Origin: Marchantia polymorpha subsp. ruderalis
Lineage: Eukaryota > Streptophyta > Marchantiopsida > Marchantiales > Marchantiaceae
NCBI GenBank assembly: GCA_037833965.1
Contig: AP031352.1
Span: forward strand, 1,220,501 to 1,284,500
Direction of reading: 5' to 3'
Length of the DNA stretch: 64,000 nt
The notes below the pieces were generated by a model. It made no database searches. It was not told where the DNA came from and saw nothing but the letters and a program-made list of their open reading frames with translations. Each line of letters starts with the position of its first letter. Within the stretch, counting starts at the first letter, position 1. The position numbers and the translations under genes are program-made. Shown here piece after piece: positions 23,101-36,629 of this stretch.

Positions 23101-26100
23101 AAACATCATGTAATATTACTGACCCTCCCCAATTCTTTCACTAACATATAAACTAGTTTTGAATCCTTGACACACATGGAACTTTCCAGTGTGACATGAA
23201 CTTCTTCGCGTGTACTTCTCAGTGTACAATAAACAGAAACAGAAAATGTGCAAAGATTCTCTTTCCTTGTATAACGAAGAACTGCACAAGGTTGTATACA
23301 CTAACTATTGAAAACAAAACAAATTCCAAGTTAGGTCGTTTCTAGGTCAAGAATTGGCAACTTACCAGCAAAAGCAATCGCAAAAAGTCTTGTAGCATCG
23401 ATATTTTGGCTAATGTTGACTCTCTACTATCTCCTCCGGAATCCAACACAGGCATGGTGACCATGTCAAGAAGCTGCCATGACCTTTTGACTTCATGTTA
23501 GTACGTGTTTAGGGAAGGTCTACGCTGAGCAAGTATGACTCTGGTTTACAGTGACAATCCATTAACGGCTTCCGTTTGATGCCAGTACCCGAGGAAATAA
23601 GTTGCAAACGCAAGCATCTCTAATAGAGATGACTCATACTAGAGACAACTATCAGTTCCTTCTCATAAAAGGCCACTCTTTCAGGCCACCCTAAAAATGT
23701 AACCGAAGTGCGTATACTTTAACAACATAAGACTTCTAGCGCCTGGATGGCGGATACGTTATGCTCTGCTCCATTGCTAAGTTTTTCTTAAACTAACGCT
23801 CTCACGCTTGACTCATGCCTTGCAATTAACTAGAATCAAGTACGCGAGCAACACAAATGGCTTTCTGATCGCAAACTCAGGTATCACATCTCTGAAACAA
23901 AGGACTTACAGAGAGAACTTACACCAAACTTTTTTGCCATCATCGAGATCACGGATTGCCCCATGTTTTCTACGGCAACACAACAAAATTGCAGCATCAA
24001 AATGTCCATATCCATTGACCTGTAGCAAGATAAAACTTGTAAGACATCATCCAATGTGATGACACGGCCGCACGATACAGAAGGTTGAGGTAAGAACATG
24101 AACACTCATGGGCATGCCTGAAAACGGCTATGATGGACAATCAACAGATTATATTCGAAAACTCAATCCACAATTCACTTACTGATCATGCCAAATGCTT
24201 CCGCGGTAAATAAGTTCTAAGCGGGAGAAATCCTCAGAACTTCTTTGCCACATATGGGCACGAATCTGCACAAGCGATAATACGTTAGAAAATGTCAAAT
24301 TTTGTTAGAGGAAATGTCAATGCGTGCAGAAAGACTATTCACCAAAAGAAATTAGATGGAATGAAGAGCGCGAACCTCTGCCATCCATACAACCACCCTA
24401 AGAGGATGATCCATTAAAGCTAGCACCTGTTTAAATAAGACGACACCATCGGTCAAATTCTGATTAAATAACCCACAACATCAAAGGCAGCATTGTATTG
24501 AAATCAAAGAATTTGGACCTCAACAATTCCTGAAAGTAACTAGACACACTGTCAAATAAATTATCAGTCAAATTCAGGTTACATATTGAGGTACAGTCCA
24601 AGCGAGGAAGAATTGTAAATATTGAGGTTACGGATGCATCACACGAAATTTACTGAATGAACTCAGATGTCAAATTTCAAGACTGTAGTCCTACCTCAGC
24701 TTCTGTCAAAGCTGGTTGCAAATTGTCCAGAAAACCTTGACCAGTCTCCCTCCAAGGCAACATGACGAGCTTACTTATGACTGCAGAAAGAACACGGTGG
24801 AGAGGAATATGGAGTGACAACTTCTCCTCAGAACTTTGACTTGTTTCGACCTACAGCAGTCAACGCAGTGAGCCGAAGCAAAATTAGTTTCCAGTATCGA
24901 CACCGTTAGCAGCTCAAGAGGAAGCCATCAAGAATTCGAGACAGCATTATAGACGAACAATCATAATTCAATAGAGTGCTTAGTCTTAAAAGAAACCCAA
25001 AGACCGCTTTATGTAAGGAGAATTTAGATCCCTCAGCTGTCTAACAATATAAAGCTCGATTCATGCCTTTGTCAAAAACTCTCGTAATGAGCCCATTGCA
25101 ACACAAGCTGCAGATATGAGGGCGCTTTTCACAGCTTCTTCATTTCCTGGAAAGCCTGAGAAGCATCGTCCTATCAGCCCAAAAGGGATGGTCATAGTAT
25201 TCATCTGCAAACATAACGTTGCTAAAATACATGAGGCGCATGGTGGATGTCAAGTCTAGCAGTCAAACCTAAACAGTTCCTTCAATTACTTCGCATAAAA
25301 GCATTAAGTTGGACTAATTCAAAACAGCTTATCAGAATAAAGAAAAAAAAAAACAGATTAACCCAGCTCCTTCTACTTCAGACTGCCGTACTTTCATCTC
25401 ATCCTGGACACACAGTTTTGATGATATACTCAATGTGACTGACCTCAAGGGTAATAGCTGCAGTCCAGGCCTCCTGCCCTTTGAGGCCAACTGTCTCAGA
25501 TCTAGAATACGGATTCATCCACTGCAGTAGCAGAAATTAAATGAAAGCAAGCTTTGAATGTTCTTTCTGTGAGAGTAGAAACCTCATAAAGTCAATGACA
25601 ATATAAGTATACAATACTAGCTCAGATCAATAAAGTGTACGTTTAAGAAGTTGATATAGTCTGAAATACATATTCCCTTTGAGATATAACATTGCCATAT
25701 TTTAGCTATACTACGAATATTGATGCAATCATTCTACTAGGGAGAGGACAAGGCACAGCTGACGAAGCTGCCTCAAAGATTAAAACAAAAAGCTTACATC
25801 CAACCAATAGACATAAACTGGACACAGAGATGAACAGATTCAGATTCCTCATTCCAATTCTATGCTATATATTAAACCAACCACATACATAGTTTCACTT
25901 TCACAAAAAAGAGAGTGAGTCCACGGGGAGGCAAGACAGTAAAACCTGTAGTAAGGACAACGTAGATAGAATGTTTCGGAAAACGTCAGGTCGCTCTTTT
26001 AAAACATGAAATGCAACCGATTCATGTGCAACTATCAATTTCAAGTCCCCTTGAGGTCGCCCGTAAACCTGCCACACAACCCTTGCCACCACAAGCAATG

Positions 26101-29100
26101 AATCAATCAAATCTGAAAAAATCAATTGCTACAAAATTCTAGGCAAGATGTAAAACATGCTACGTCTAACAATCAAGAAATTCCAACTAAATTTCTCGTC
26201 TCATACTGCTTAAAAAATGGTCATCACATACAGTGTGCGGTAGCTTAACATCAGAGAAAGGCTTTTAGAATACTAAACTCGTCATGAAAGTCTAATACTG
26301 CCTATCTAAGTTTCTTGTTTGTCCTATAAAGACTTCAGTGGAGCTAACAAACTGACACAACTTCAAGGTGCATAATTTGGGCTTAATTGTACCAACCTTC
26401 CCTTTAATGGCATGATGATCGACATCGATAGTGCCATCCCTTCTGTACATATGACAAAGAAGCAACCAAAAAGATGAAATCATAATTATCATAGATAGGG
26501 CTGCAGTATATTGAAAACGTGAGATGTTCCTGGATGAAGCATACAAAGTTACTCTTTAGACTACAGGTAAAGCTGAGATATCGTTACCTGCTAGTACAAT
26601 GGCTAAGAACTGAACCCAACACAGATGTGAAGCTTTCAAGGAGCCGATCTGTCTGTATGAGATTTAACGTGATCTCTGGTACATTAAAAAGTTGCACCAT
26701 AACTGCAGCATACGTCACGATGAATATTAACACCTCAATATAGATCTGTGGTACAAAGAGAGGTCAAGCAGTACATGCATTTGTACAAAAGAGTATTCAC
26801 TTGGGCGTCGCAGAACCCTAAAATCCACGAAACATCTTCAAATTAATGACAGACCTATGAAAGCGAATCAGCAAATTTGCACCTCTGTCTAAACTCTGAT
26901 CAAGAGCTTTGTATTCTCCCAGCAGTTTGGGAGTGATAGCAGCTGGTTCTATCAAACCAGAATAATGCCTCATCAATGCCCGAGAAAATGTGTCTTTGAA
27001 TTGTTGATCATAGAGCATTTGCAAAAATAAGGTCGTTTCCTACATTAACAAATCCAACGTGTACATTAAAGAGCTGTAACTAGTAACAGCAGTAGTACAG
27101 TGTACTGTGTAAATCAGGTAAAAGGGAATGAACAACCAATGGATGCATGCAGTTGATTCCTTCATTAAGTAAATTATTTCAAACGAGCTCTTGACCCAAA
27201 TTAGAACGAAAAACAACATTGACACCAGACGAGAATCTTCACATACTACTTACGAAAAAGAGAGACAAAACACTAGAGTAGAAAGAAATTTAAGACGCAA
27301 AGACACCAACTGCAAATTTTACATTTCCACACATGGTCCTCTTTATCTCCCAGGTGTCAGAGCAGGCCTGAGGGAGGATGAAGGTCTGAAAGATGAGGAA
27401 CCTTACAGCTTCCATCAGACTATCCGGCATTCTGCCATATGTTGACAATAAGATTTCCAAAAAAGAGCGATTGCGTGTTCTCTGTCACAATATTAAACAG
27501 ATTAGCACGGCATGATACCAGACCGGTAGCTTTTTCAAGGAGAGATCTGCAACTTATAACTTAAGAGCTATAAGCGTCCAGAAAATGACTTGATGCCCTC
27601 ACATAGTCGCGTAAGCCCACCACAATTCAAAAAAGTACATCTTTTTATAAAATTCCGATCCCTATTGTTCCCATCGTTTGAACAAAAATAGTTGTTCTCT
27701 TATTTCGACACAGCCAGCTCAATTGCCATGCGATATCTAGTATAAGTTCAACAGTGTCTGTGCAGCAAGATGCTTGCTAAAATACTGAAGTGCGTATATA
27801 TTCCAAAAACTAACAAGACTTACATCGTTTCGTAACATGGAGGCCACATCAGAATGTACACTGGTTATCTCTACAACCACAATGTTGCGTAGTGCAGCAA
27901 CTGAGCATATCTGCCACAAGTGGTACAGGGAGCTTATCAAAACTGAAAAATGAAATGTGTCAAAGAGGCCAACACAGAGGAAGATAGAATTTCAAGCATA
28001 AGAATCTACTAACAAGTAAATTACAGAAAAGAATTGATTCTTTCTCGTAAAGACATACGCTGCTCACCTTTTGTAACCACTTAACGTAAACCTCAGCCAT
28101 CGTTACTTTGAATGGAGAACTTTGATAGGACCTGTCTGAGATTTTTGCATCCATAATTATCTCCACCCAGATACAGAGCTCTTTCAGGACGAGCTCAACT
28201 GCAACCAGTACAAGAAGAACGATATTTACATGATGAATATGATGAATAAGTATCTTCTGCTAAGAAGTTCCTAACATTCTTTTCGCAAAAGGTAGCCACT
28301 TATTTACTAATTTGCTCAATAGTCAGATTAGCTTAATTAGCAGAGCAGACCTGGTTCAATAGATCTCAAAGAATCTCTTTAAGAGACCTCACATTGATAT
28401 ACTGAATGCTAGAATCAGAGACAGGATGTCACCTGCTTTACTTGTGACCTCGTTGAGATGGGCGGGAATTGTAAGCTCTTTGTGTAAACTGGAGCTCCGG
28501 TGAACACTACAAAATCTGATCAGGCAAATAACTTCATTAATGAGAGATCATGGCTACAATGCTACAGAAGAAGATCAGTTCTAAAGAAGCATGGACCTTC
28601 ATTCCTATATGGGCGAAACAGAATGAAAACCTGCCTCATAATTATCTAAACTTTCAAATAATTAATCTTCTCTAGTATACAAGACTGCTGAATATCAAAG
28701 ACTTCAATCGTTCTAGATCTCTCGCAGTCGTTCAACAACGTTCAACATACCCTTCTTCTTTCCAAGCAGCAGGATCTCCACAATCACAACAGCCACCTGA
28801 ATCACTATGGTACATGACTGCAGACAAGACCACAAGTATTAGCAACAACCGGGGGTTCTTGTATATTCGGTTATGACTCATAAGACATATTGATCTAAAT
28901 GGAGGCCCATGTATCAATTTGAGGATTAGACACTACATCACCTATACTTTAGCGACCAAGAAAAAGCTAGAGACTGTACCCGGCAGCCAAGCCTTGTCCC
29001 ACTTAAACCCGCTATGTTTCGACATGGTATTCGCCTCTAAGTAAACTTAGCGAATCTGTCCACTATTTGGTACAAAAAGGAAAGAAAAAAAGAAGACAAA

Positions 29101-31443
29101 GAGAACCATATAAAAAATATTTAAACAAACATGAAGAGGCCTGCATAAGTTACTAATGATGTGCCTATTTTTAAAAGGGCGACATACCATAATCATGATG
29201 GCGATGATCACCAGCCTGGAAGCAGCTCACACAGATAGCACTGCTAACAGTAGAAATAAAAAGCAGTTAGCATACTTTAAATCATACAACTAAATATGCA
29301 CTGAAAGACAAACTCCTCAACAAGACGTAGAAAAAGAGGGACATGAGGGTCCTCATGTGCGAACTGTAGCAAAGACTAGACAACTACTGTATAGAAATAA
29401 GACTTCTCTCCTATGTACTACAGAAAGCAAAACAAGATGAGGAGAACTCTTCCAAACTGGGCATCGAACTAGCATGTATGCTACAAATAACGTGTTTTGA
29501 GGTGTGTTCCAGAATATGCGGACAGTAAAAAGAGCAGATTGGTGAATGCATGTTCAGGGCGACAAAGACAAATATCTACAAAACTCAGTTGAAGTACATG
29601 GCAAACATTTCATTTGTCTCATACTCCTCGTATTTCCGGATCACATGAGTTGAGTAAAGAAGCAGCTGTTGAACTCTCTGATTTCTTGGTTGTCTTATCT
29701 GGCCTACTTCCTACATGTGATTTTCCTTCGTCTGCCATCTGGGGATAGGCACCGTCAAGATGATCCAAGTTTGTGCAGCATCTCACGTACTCCGGTGACT
29801 CATGCGTTCAGAAGATTTGGGATGCACCAACAAACATAAAGCAAAGCATATGGCTCATATGTCTGAGCTTATCCACTGCTGAATCGGGAGGATAACTCTA
29901 GCATGGCTTATCACAAGGCTCCACCCGTAGAATGAGAGATGCACTTGATACACTGATTAAGACTCTCCAGCAGTTGAAGCAAAGGCAACTTTGAGGTAAA
30001 CTAGGAGGACTGGCTCCTGAACAACAAATGCCTGATTTCTTAGACATCTTCAAGATAAAACTCGACCCCGCGACTATGGCTCAGTACTCAGAACAAGATG
30101 ATTGACAAATTAGAAAATGGCTGGTGGATGAGTACTAAAACTGCATTGACGTTTTCGACGTTACTTCTACGTATTGGCAGCATGAGAAAAGAACTCTCAC
30201 TGTACATACGAACTTTACTGGCGTAAGCATGCTCAGCGTATTATCGTAACTTAAGTTGGGTCTGACTCGAGCTCGAAGGTATAATATTGCACCCACAGTG
30301 AAGCTGCAATGACTATGTACTAATTAAGCTAAACAAAACTTCATATGTACAACGAGCAGTTTTATAACTTCTCTAAGTATTGATTTATAGGAGAAGTCCG
30401 CCAAACAAAAGAAGGTCCACTCTGTGTGACAACTTTTGAAACCTTCAAGCACTAGCGCTGGGCAAGTCGGCAATCACAATGCTGCGCGGAACCAGGCACT
30501 AGTTAGAGAAGACAATTGCACGAGGACCTTCCTTCCTCTCCAAGAATGAACTCCCTTCAACAATTGCGGTTTCCTCGTCAGCCAGCCAAAAACTTCCCTG
30601 CCACAAGTTTATCGAGTGGCTTTTATCGACCTACCTTAAGCCTGCAACATGCTAACCAAAGGGTTGGCATGTTGCATATGTAACTCACTCTGCTATTATA
30701 GGATGGGAGACGCAGTCACTGTTCAAATCCAAACGCGAATTGGGGCGATGAGAAGAAAGTAACCTCGCACATTGCTTCTTGAAGGTTGACAGGCATCAAC
30801 AAGGATTTTAGACTAAAATTCAATACGAATTCCACTAGATTGCTGGTTTTGTCTGGACTAGATTGCTTCTCTGCCGGCTAGGATTCTCCCTGTGTTCTCT
30901 AATCTTCGCTTTTAACACGGGTGGTGGATGGCTCTATAATGATGTATGGCTACATAATTGCCAAAGGTTTTGGGAAAAACAGAACGGAAATGAGGTTCTT
31001 GCAACATGACTCCGCATAATCTGATTTTCTGAAATTCAATCCAGGTGGAACATAGAAAGATTGCCCGCAGCTTTCGTTGAGTTCAGATTGGAAGCTCACG
31101 TTCCTCACTCTCCAATATCCCTCAATGCACCTAAACGATTTGCTTAGCATCTGCGATACTTCACTCGGCTGGAGGCTTAGACAGGTAGTATATAAAAATA
31201 TGATCCCCTTTTGAAAATGCACCTAGAATCATTCACTTGACATGTCCGGCATCGATAGGCGATCGTCGTTTTCGTCCACACTGTCGTGCACTGCGCCTGT
31301 CCGCCTGCTTTGAAACTATCCAGATAAGAAGAAAAAAACTCTCCTCCACTCATACTGTGCTCAATCTCCATCAGGCCCCGATTGGCAGCCTCCAGCGTCT
31401 GCCATCTCGCCTGCTCCATACTCGCCCTCCTCGCTTCGAACAT
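12775..31443 (-). CDS. PRT6: PRT6-type N-recognin E3 ubiquitin ligase, about 40 exons
   Basis: PRT6 proteins bind N-terminal Arg/Lys/His of substrates and ubiquitinate them (Arg/N-degron pathway); plant targets include ERF-VII factors in oxygen sensing. Exons resolved by motif and splice sites (descending): 31443-31223, 29243-29188, 28817-28751, 28515-28433, 28198-28025 or 28068, 27942-27824, 27481-27407, 27039-26855, 26745-26588. Other exons, approximate, lie near 26.42, 26.0, 25.5, 25.14, 24.77, 24.4, 24.2, 23.97, 23.4, 22.8, 22.6, 22.0, 21.65, 21.3, 20.9, 20.6, 20.3, 20.1, 19.65, 19.2, 18.7, 18.2, 17.8, 17.4, 16.9, 16.3, 15.2, 14.4, 14.15, 13.9, 13.6, 13.1 and 12.8 kb. Motifs in order: UBR box, HIPLHRVLSAVI, ERRKLKKKRQEAILADFKA, RHECAFCRSEV, DFLCPFCRRLAN, CLPFLRRVAL, ICLVCGNLFCC, YLKRGHPLHL, ending GGRVL-stop. 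The start is the first ATG after an in-frame stop near 31,528. An additional N-terminal exon is possible. Confidence 0.92.
18008..19755 (-). other. RING-like zinc region of the PRT6 homologue
   Basis: Successive exons encode RHECAFCRSEV (near 19,560), HVRCCGHQV (near 19,070), VQMHQMCFQRYADSLLKRHY (18,757-18,690) and KGIIDLGKMDFLCPFCRRLA (18,317-18,250). Together they give the spaced Cys/His pattern of the catalytic RING-type domain of UBR ligases, which recruits the ubiquitin-conjugating enzyme. The split between exons 30 and 31 is GAA G|GA. Confidence 0.88.
22290..22365. repeat. Two adjacent perfect hairpins in a PRT6 intron
   Basis: Hairpin A has 14-15-nt arms (GATTAAAATGGTAC at 22,291-22,304, complement 22,309-22,322, loop AGTC). 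Hairpin B has perfect 18-nt arms (22,326-22,343 and 22,348-22,365, TTTACTGGCGAAAGTTGT, loop TAGT). Both lie in the intron between the exons near 22.0 and 22.6 kb. Confidence 0.95.
22727..22754. repeat. Hairpin in a PRT6 intron
   Basis: Perfect 11-nt arms TGAGACTATCT (22,727-22,737) and complement (22,744-22,754) with a 6-nt loop, in the next upstream intron of the gene. Confidence 0.9.
28433..31300 (-). other. UBR box of the PRT6 homologue (exons 1-4)
   Basis: Spliced in frame, four exons give the substrate-binding zinc domain: a first Cys before VWTKTTIAYRCRTCQ, then SSAICVSCFQAGDHRHHDY, then DSGGCCDCGDPAAWKEEG, then FCSVH. All Cys and His metal ligands expected of a UBR box appear present. 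Junctions are AG|C, G|TC and GG|A, with donors GTGCAT, GTATGT and GTATGT. The 1.98-kb intron after exon 1 is the longest one read. Confidence 0.93.
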
Positions 31444-32400
31444 GGAGGAACACCGTGGGAATTCAAACCTTGTCACTGAAGGATCCCCCTTCCTCGTCTT
31501 CCTCGCCCTCTTCCTCCCGCTTGAACATCAACGGCAACCTCTAAAACCATCCACTTATCATTCCTCACGACACCGATTCTCTCTCGTCTGGTGGTTCGTC
31601 CGGGCCGGCTGGCCTTGTCCGTGTGAGCTCGGACAGACTGCGTGATGCTGATGATCGCTGGCTCTCTCCCTCCCTCTCTCTCCTTCTCTCTGAAGGGACG
31701 AACGAATGAGGCTTGCCTGGTATTTCCTCTTTCTCGAGCGCTTCTTCGTCTTCTTCTTCCGCTTTCGTAGTAATGGCAGCAGAGTAGAATTCTTTCCTTT
31801 TTCTCTTGATGTCTGAAATTACCAACTGGGAACTAAATCCGGCACGGAGGGGGGGGGGGGGGAGGCGAGGCGAGACGAAGCGAAGCCCAAGCCAAGCAAG
31901 GCCGGGGAGGATACGATACGAGGATACACACTGATATTTCTTTGAATCAATCGACAGACAGACACAAACTCAATCGCCACACTGCTAGAAGCCTACTACA
32001 GTGCCTGGCCCCGACTTGGCTCTGCTCGGAATAGGCGACGAGTAGGGAGGTAGGAAGGAGGGAGGGACCAAAGCGAAGGCAAGAGGAAAAAGCAAGTTCG
32101 CGCAGCAGCGTAGGACGAGAGCCGAGGGCCTGCTCTGTCCTGCCTGCATTGCCTCACCCCTCCCCCCTGCCTCGTCCTTCCTTTCCCTGCTGCTACTGCA
32201 TGCCGCCTGCCCTATTGCAGGAGCCTAGAACTTAGTAGTCTACGCATCTCTACACCACTGTACTACGTGGTTCTAGGCCCGTGCCTCTGACGGAGGAAAG
32301 ACCGCGTTATTAACTTCCGTTCACAACAGGCAACGGAGTGCGACGCGGGTCCCACGGCCGAAACTCCCGCGTGTACAGGGTTCGGTCTGGTCATCACTGG
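31444..32400 (-). promoter_or_regulatory. Probable promoter and 5' UTR region of the PRT6 gene
   Basis: GC-rich, purine/pyrimidine-biased DNA directly upstream of the PRT6 start codon. It contains a G run of about 14 at 31,849-31,862 next to GGCGAGGCGAG repeats and CT-rich tracts (for example 31,655-31,690). A minus-strand open stretch at 31,565-31,825 (EEEDEEALEKEEIPG) could be an upstream ORF in the leader or random. No TATA box was assigned. Confidence 0.4.
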
Positions 32401-33430
32401 ACTTGGTTTCGACAACTTTTCAAAGAACACCATGTAGTCCACACCCTGTACCCGTTACCCCTCTAATTCCTCCTGGTTTTCGAATCTTGAACCCTAGAAT
32501 CCTGGATGCAGGAAACATACAATAAATCCCCGGATGCAGGATAGGATACCGATCGTCTGCAAGCTTTATTTCCTCGCCAAAGCCTGTTGTCGCTGTGCGG
32601 ACACAGCCGCCAAAGGACGTCCTTCCCCTGTTTCCTACCTAAATTTGGACGCCAATATGTTACCATGCAGGAATAATTATCACTCATGGGCGTAACAGAT
32701 AGGGAGGTCCGGCTGTACTCTAGCCCACCGACCACTAAGACTTTTTCGGGCAGATCTTACCTACAACACCGCGGGATCCCGTTACCCGTACCCCCCATCA
32801 AATCCTTTCTTACTGTAAAGGCTCTTCGTTCTTCGTTCTTCGGCCCGTCCCGTGCTTTGGTTTCTTTTCTGTTCCCCATAAACCACCGACCACTTATTGT
32901 TGTATTAATTTTCTCCCCTGTCTATGGTGGCCTACCGATGTAACAATCTGGATTACTATAACAAGACAATACTTTCTTCTTTCAATGGTGTACCCGCAAT
33001 GGTCCCTTTCCACGGACGAGTTTGGGGACGGCCCCCAAGTTTTTCCCTAGCAGAATTCCGAGAGGATACGCCGTATTTGGCATATCCTCTCGGAGACCGC
33101 GGGACACCTTTTGGAAGACCTTGACAGGAACACCAAACGCGGCCGAAGGACGATGTAAACTCTCCGGATAATCATGCCACCGGAGATTCAGGGTTCCAAT
33201 GCCTCATTACATTCATGTAACCGACCATACTGGGTAAGAAGCTGCCCAAAGCATTTACAAGATGACTTGTTCCCCCCTCTCTGACTCGCAGATCTTGAGC
33301 GTTTAACTCTGCGAACACTGTTTGTTCTACATTCATGACGATATCTTTTTCGAAGACCTTGTGCAATGTCAAGGCTACGCTTGATACCGGCGCTGAAAGC
33401 GGTTCACCGTAGACAGAAATTGGCGTAGGA
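32401..33430. other. Intergenic, no recognised gene
   Basis: Moderate-GC sequence with short open stretches on both strands (for example 33,172-33,372 minus) that I do not recognise. An inverted repeat with 11-nt arms lies at 33,058-33,093. Confidence 0.4.
33058..33093. repeat. Inverted repeat, 11-nt arms
   Basis: CCGAGAGGATA (33,058-33,068) and its exact complement (33,083-33,093) with a 14-nt loop. Confidence 0.9.
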
Positions 33431-35654
33431 AATGAAGAGTACGTACGAGCCCAGACAAAGACTTATGGACGTCATCCAATCAAAAACGAACGTCAGACTC
33501 GACACAATGAACATACCGAGTGTCCATAACAAGCGTATGATCCTTCAAAACGAAAACCACAACATAACAAACATTCTCTTTTGGAAATTCTTCAAAATTA
33601 TCATTCAAACCTAAATTTGCTATAAGCTAAAGTACACGTTGCATTTCATTGTCTTCATTGTTGTGAATAGAGTGGTATGCTCGAAGAACATTAGATTGAC
33701 ACCGGTTATGTGCTCCGTGAGTTTACTAGGGTTTCCTCTATTCTAATCATCTTCAACCAAATTATTATAAAATTTATATTAATGCTTAATCACACCTGAG
33801 AATAGAAACTATTGGGTGAAACAGATTCTAAATAAAATTCTAACTCTAGTAATCAAATACTCACAATATTATTTTAACGACATCACTATATGATGAAGAA
33901 AACACAATTTGTTAATAAATTACAATTCACTTCTTGGAATAATAAAATTAAAAATATATTCAATTATTATTATTATTATTTAAATTCATTTTATCGGTCA
34001 ATGAATTCAATAGGTTGAATGATAGCGTTTCCAAATTTCAACTTGAATATCTTCTACTAGATTGGCTTCTTGATCTATGAAAATAAAAGTCTAATGTCAT
34101 CAACATAAGCTTTTTAGAATGAATTCTGAATGAAACTCAATGAGTTTAGAATTACATGCGATATGATATTAACTTACATGTCATTTGCACAACAAACAAT
34201 CTGGAATTATTAGCTTTTCTACAGATTCACAATTTCATTTTTTTAAGAAGGAAATAAAAAAATATTATTATACACTCTCACTTCTTTATCTGTCTTCTGT
34301 TTAGACATTTTAAAAATTAATAAAAATGTGTTTTTTTGGAAAATTCGTATGTACCAAGTTACAGGCATGTAATGTAATTTACAAAAAAACGTTGCACATA
34401 AACATTGAAAGAAAAATATAACGCACAAGTGATTAAATGTATAAAAGTAATAGTTTATTTATAAGACTATAACGAATTTAACACCAAATTATTACTGAAA
34501 AGACATACATTCCAGTAGAAATACTATTTACTAAATTTTCAAACTTTTAACAGCATCATAAATGTTATCAATCGAAAATTGATATTCATCATCTAAACAA
34601 AACTTACATATCATGAAAACATGCTTATTCTTATAATAGAATTACAATGAACTGTATATCTATAATTTTTGGCTATTTAGATTTATATTTTATCAATTTA
34701 ATAAAAATATCAAAAAATATATTATGACTCATAAAGATGATCACTAATACAAGTATAAAATGTTGCATAAAAATAATATAATAAGTGTACATACCATATG
34801 AAAGTCTTGATTTCAAGTTTAACTTAATCATTATTTATATGACAATTACTTATATTTAGAAATTTTTTGTGACAAAAGTTTCAATCTAGCTATAAATACA
34901 GAATGCTAAACATTTATGCAACATTTTTTCTTATACAGTCAAAATACAGCTTTTAATAATGTGAAAAAAGATTTAGAATGAAGACTTATAACTGATTTTA
35001 AAACATATTTATAAAACCTTGTAAATTCTCTTCAGTAAAACATATTGAACATGTTTAATATGATTGAAAAAATTAGAATTTTAAAAAATATAGAATCTAC
35101 ATCAAAGTTTCCATAAATTATAAATAAAATCAGTAATAAAAATGTCAATTTTGATATTAATTTTATTAAAATTTTAATTATTTAGATTTAATATATTCAA
35201 GAAAAATATTACGTGTATTGAAAATTTTCCTATATTTTATTTTGATATAAATAAAATTATATTATTAAATTAAAAAATCATTTTTCAATTTACAAATTTG
35301 AAAGTTGTACTCAAATTATAAAAAATAGCATTGTATATCTTTGATAGCATTTAAACATCTTTGAACTATTCATCTTCAAGTATCTTGGAATATTAAAATT
35401 ACATGCATATGCAAGATTTTTGTTTGTTTCATTTATGTACCATATTCTGAATAGCAACTCGTATTAACAAATGCATTGAACATAGAAGAATGAACACAAG
35501 AATTTGAATTTCTAAACAAGAGAAATTTGATTGTACAAGAAAGTAATACTATAATTTTAAAAACTTTTGGAATATTGCACACGATAGATTTATATAAATC
35601 ACATGATATATATTTTTATTTAAATTCATTGAAATGAATTAAACAGTTTCAACA
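33431..35654. other. AT-rich intergenic DNA
   Basis: Strongly AT-rich sequence with no coding signal or recognisable repeat, up to the target-site duplication CAACA at 35,650-35,654 that flanks the copia element. Confidence 0.6.
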
Positions 35655-35893
35655 TCTTAACGAAAAACGAGGAATCATTCAAGAAACACGAGACACAATC
35701 ATATAATGTGATTCACCCTCTAAGGCTATGTCCACGGCTGAAGTGCATGAGAAGCTTTACTAAAACTGAATACACAATACTGCATCGAAGAAGCCTTGGC
35801 CTTGGGGGTATATTTATACCCAAAGCGAGCGACACATCTAGCTATAAATAGCTATAACCTGAGGTTACATCTTAACCGGAGTTAACCTCAACA
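35655..35893 (-). repeat. 3' LTR of the copia element
   Basis: Matches 43,438-43,673 throughout, including GAATACACAATACTGCATC, CAAAGCGAGCGACACA and CTAGCTATAAATAGCT, with small differences of the kind expected of LTRs diverging since insertion. TATAAATA in the latter may be part of the LTR promoter. Confidence 0.9.
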
Positions 35894-36083
35894 ATCTCCC
35901 CCTTAACTCGTGTTAAGCAAATAGTAACCTCTGTGACCTATATTATTACTCAGCGGGAAGTTCTAGACAGAAATCTAACTCAAGGCAACTCTTTACACGA
36001 GAGTTAACTAGAACTAGACCGTAGCCATAACAGGATAGAGTGATAACATAAAGAGTTAACTCAAGCTACTATGCTAGCAAATT

Positions 36084-36629
36084 CTACATGTGCTCCCCAT
36101 GCACAACTTGCATGGTAGCATAATGTCGCCTGAAACTCTCCAATGGAATAACTTTGGTCAAAGCATCAGCTGGATTGAGTTTACCGTCAATCTTGACTAT
36201 CTCAATAGTTTTATCGGACACTTTTTGTCTGATAAAATGATGCCTGATGTCGATGTGCTTCACTTTGCTATCCATGACTTGGTTTGCAACCAAATGTAAA
36301 GCGCTCTGGCTATCACAATGAAAATTAACAATACCTTGCTTCAATCCCATTTCCATGATAAACCTATCTAACCAAAGAGCTTCCTTTGCTGCTACCACAT
36401 ATTCAGCTTCCGTTGTTGATTGAGCTACGCATTTATGCAAGGTAGATTTCCAACTAATGCTTCCACCGCCAAGTGTAAACACATACCCAGTTGTAGATCT
36501 ACTTTTACCTAGATACTGTCCGTAGTCAACATCAACGTAACCAAACAAGGATTTGGCATTGTCTAATAGACCATCAAGCAATAAACCATAATCCAAGGAA
36601 CTCTTCAAAAATCTCATAATCCATTTCAC
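36084..36629 (-). pseudogene. Copia RNase H domain
   Basis: Minus frame reads LFGYVDVDYGQYLGKSRSTT, GGGSISWKS, QSTTEAEYVVAAKEALWL, then SALHLVANQVMDSKVKHIDI and HHFIRQKV, the full copia RNase H and C-terminal pattern ending GKLNPADALTK. It is in frame with the RT segment but separated from it by stops near 36,640 (TGG or CAG to TAG type) and 36,822. The protein degrades the RNA strand of the RNA-DNA hybrid during reverse transcription. It ends at the TGA or TAG at 36,084, about 190 bp before the 3' LTR. Confidence 0.9.

Noticed and set aside
31565..31825. 86-codon minus frame upstream of PRT6 as a first coding exon
   Set aside because: Low-complexity Glu/Arg-rich sequence, no PRT6 similarity, and an in-frame stop separates exon 1 from it; kept only as a possible upstream ORF.
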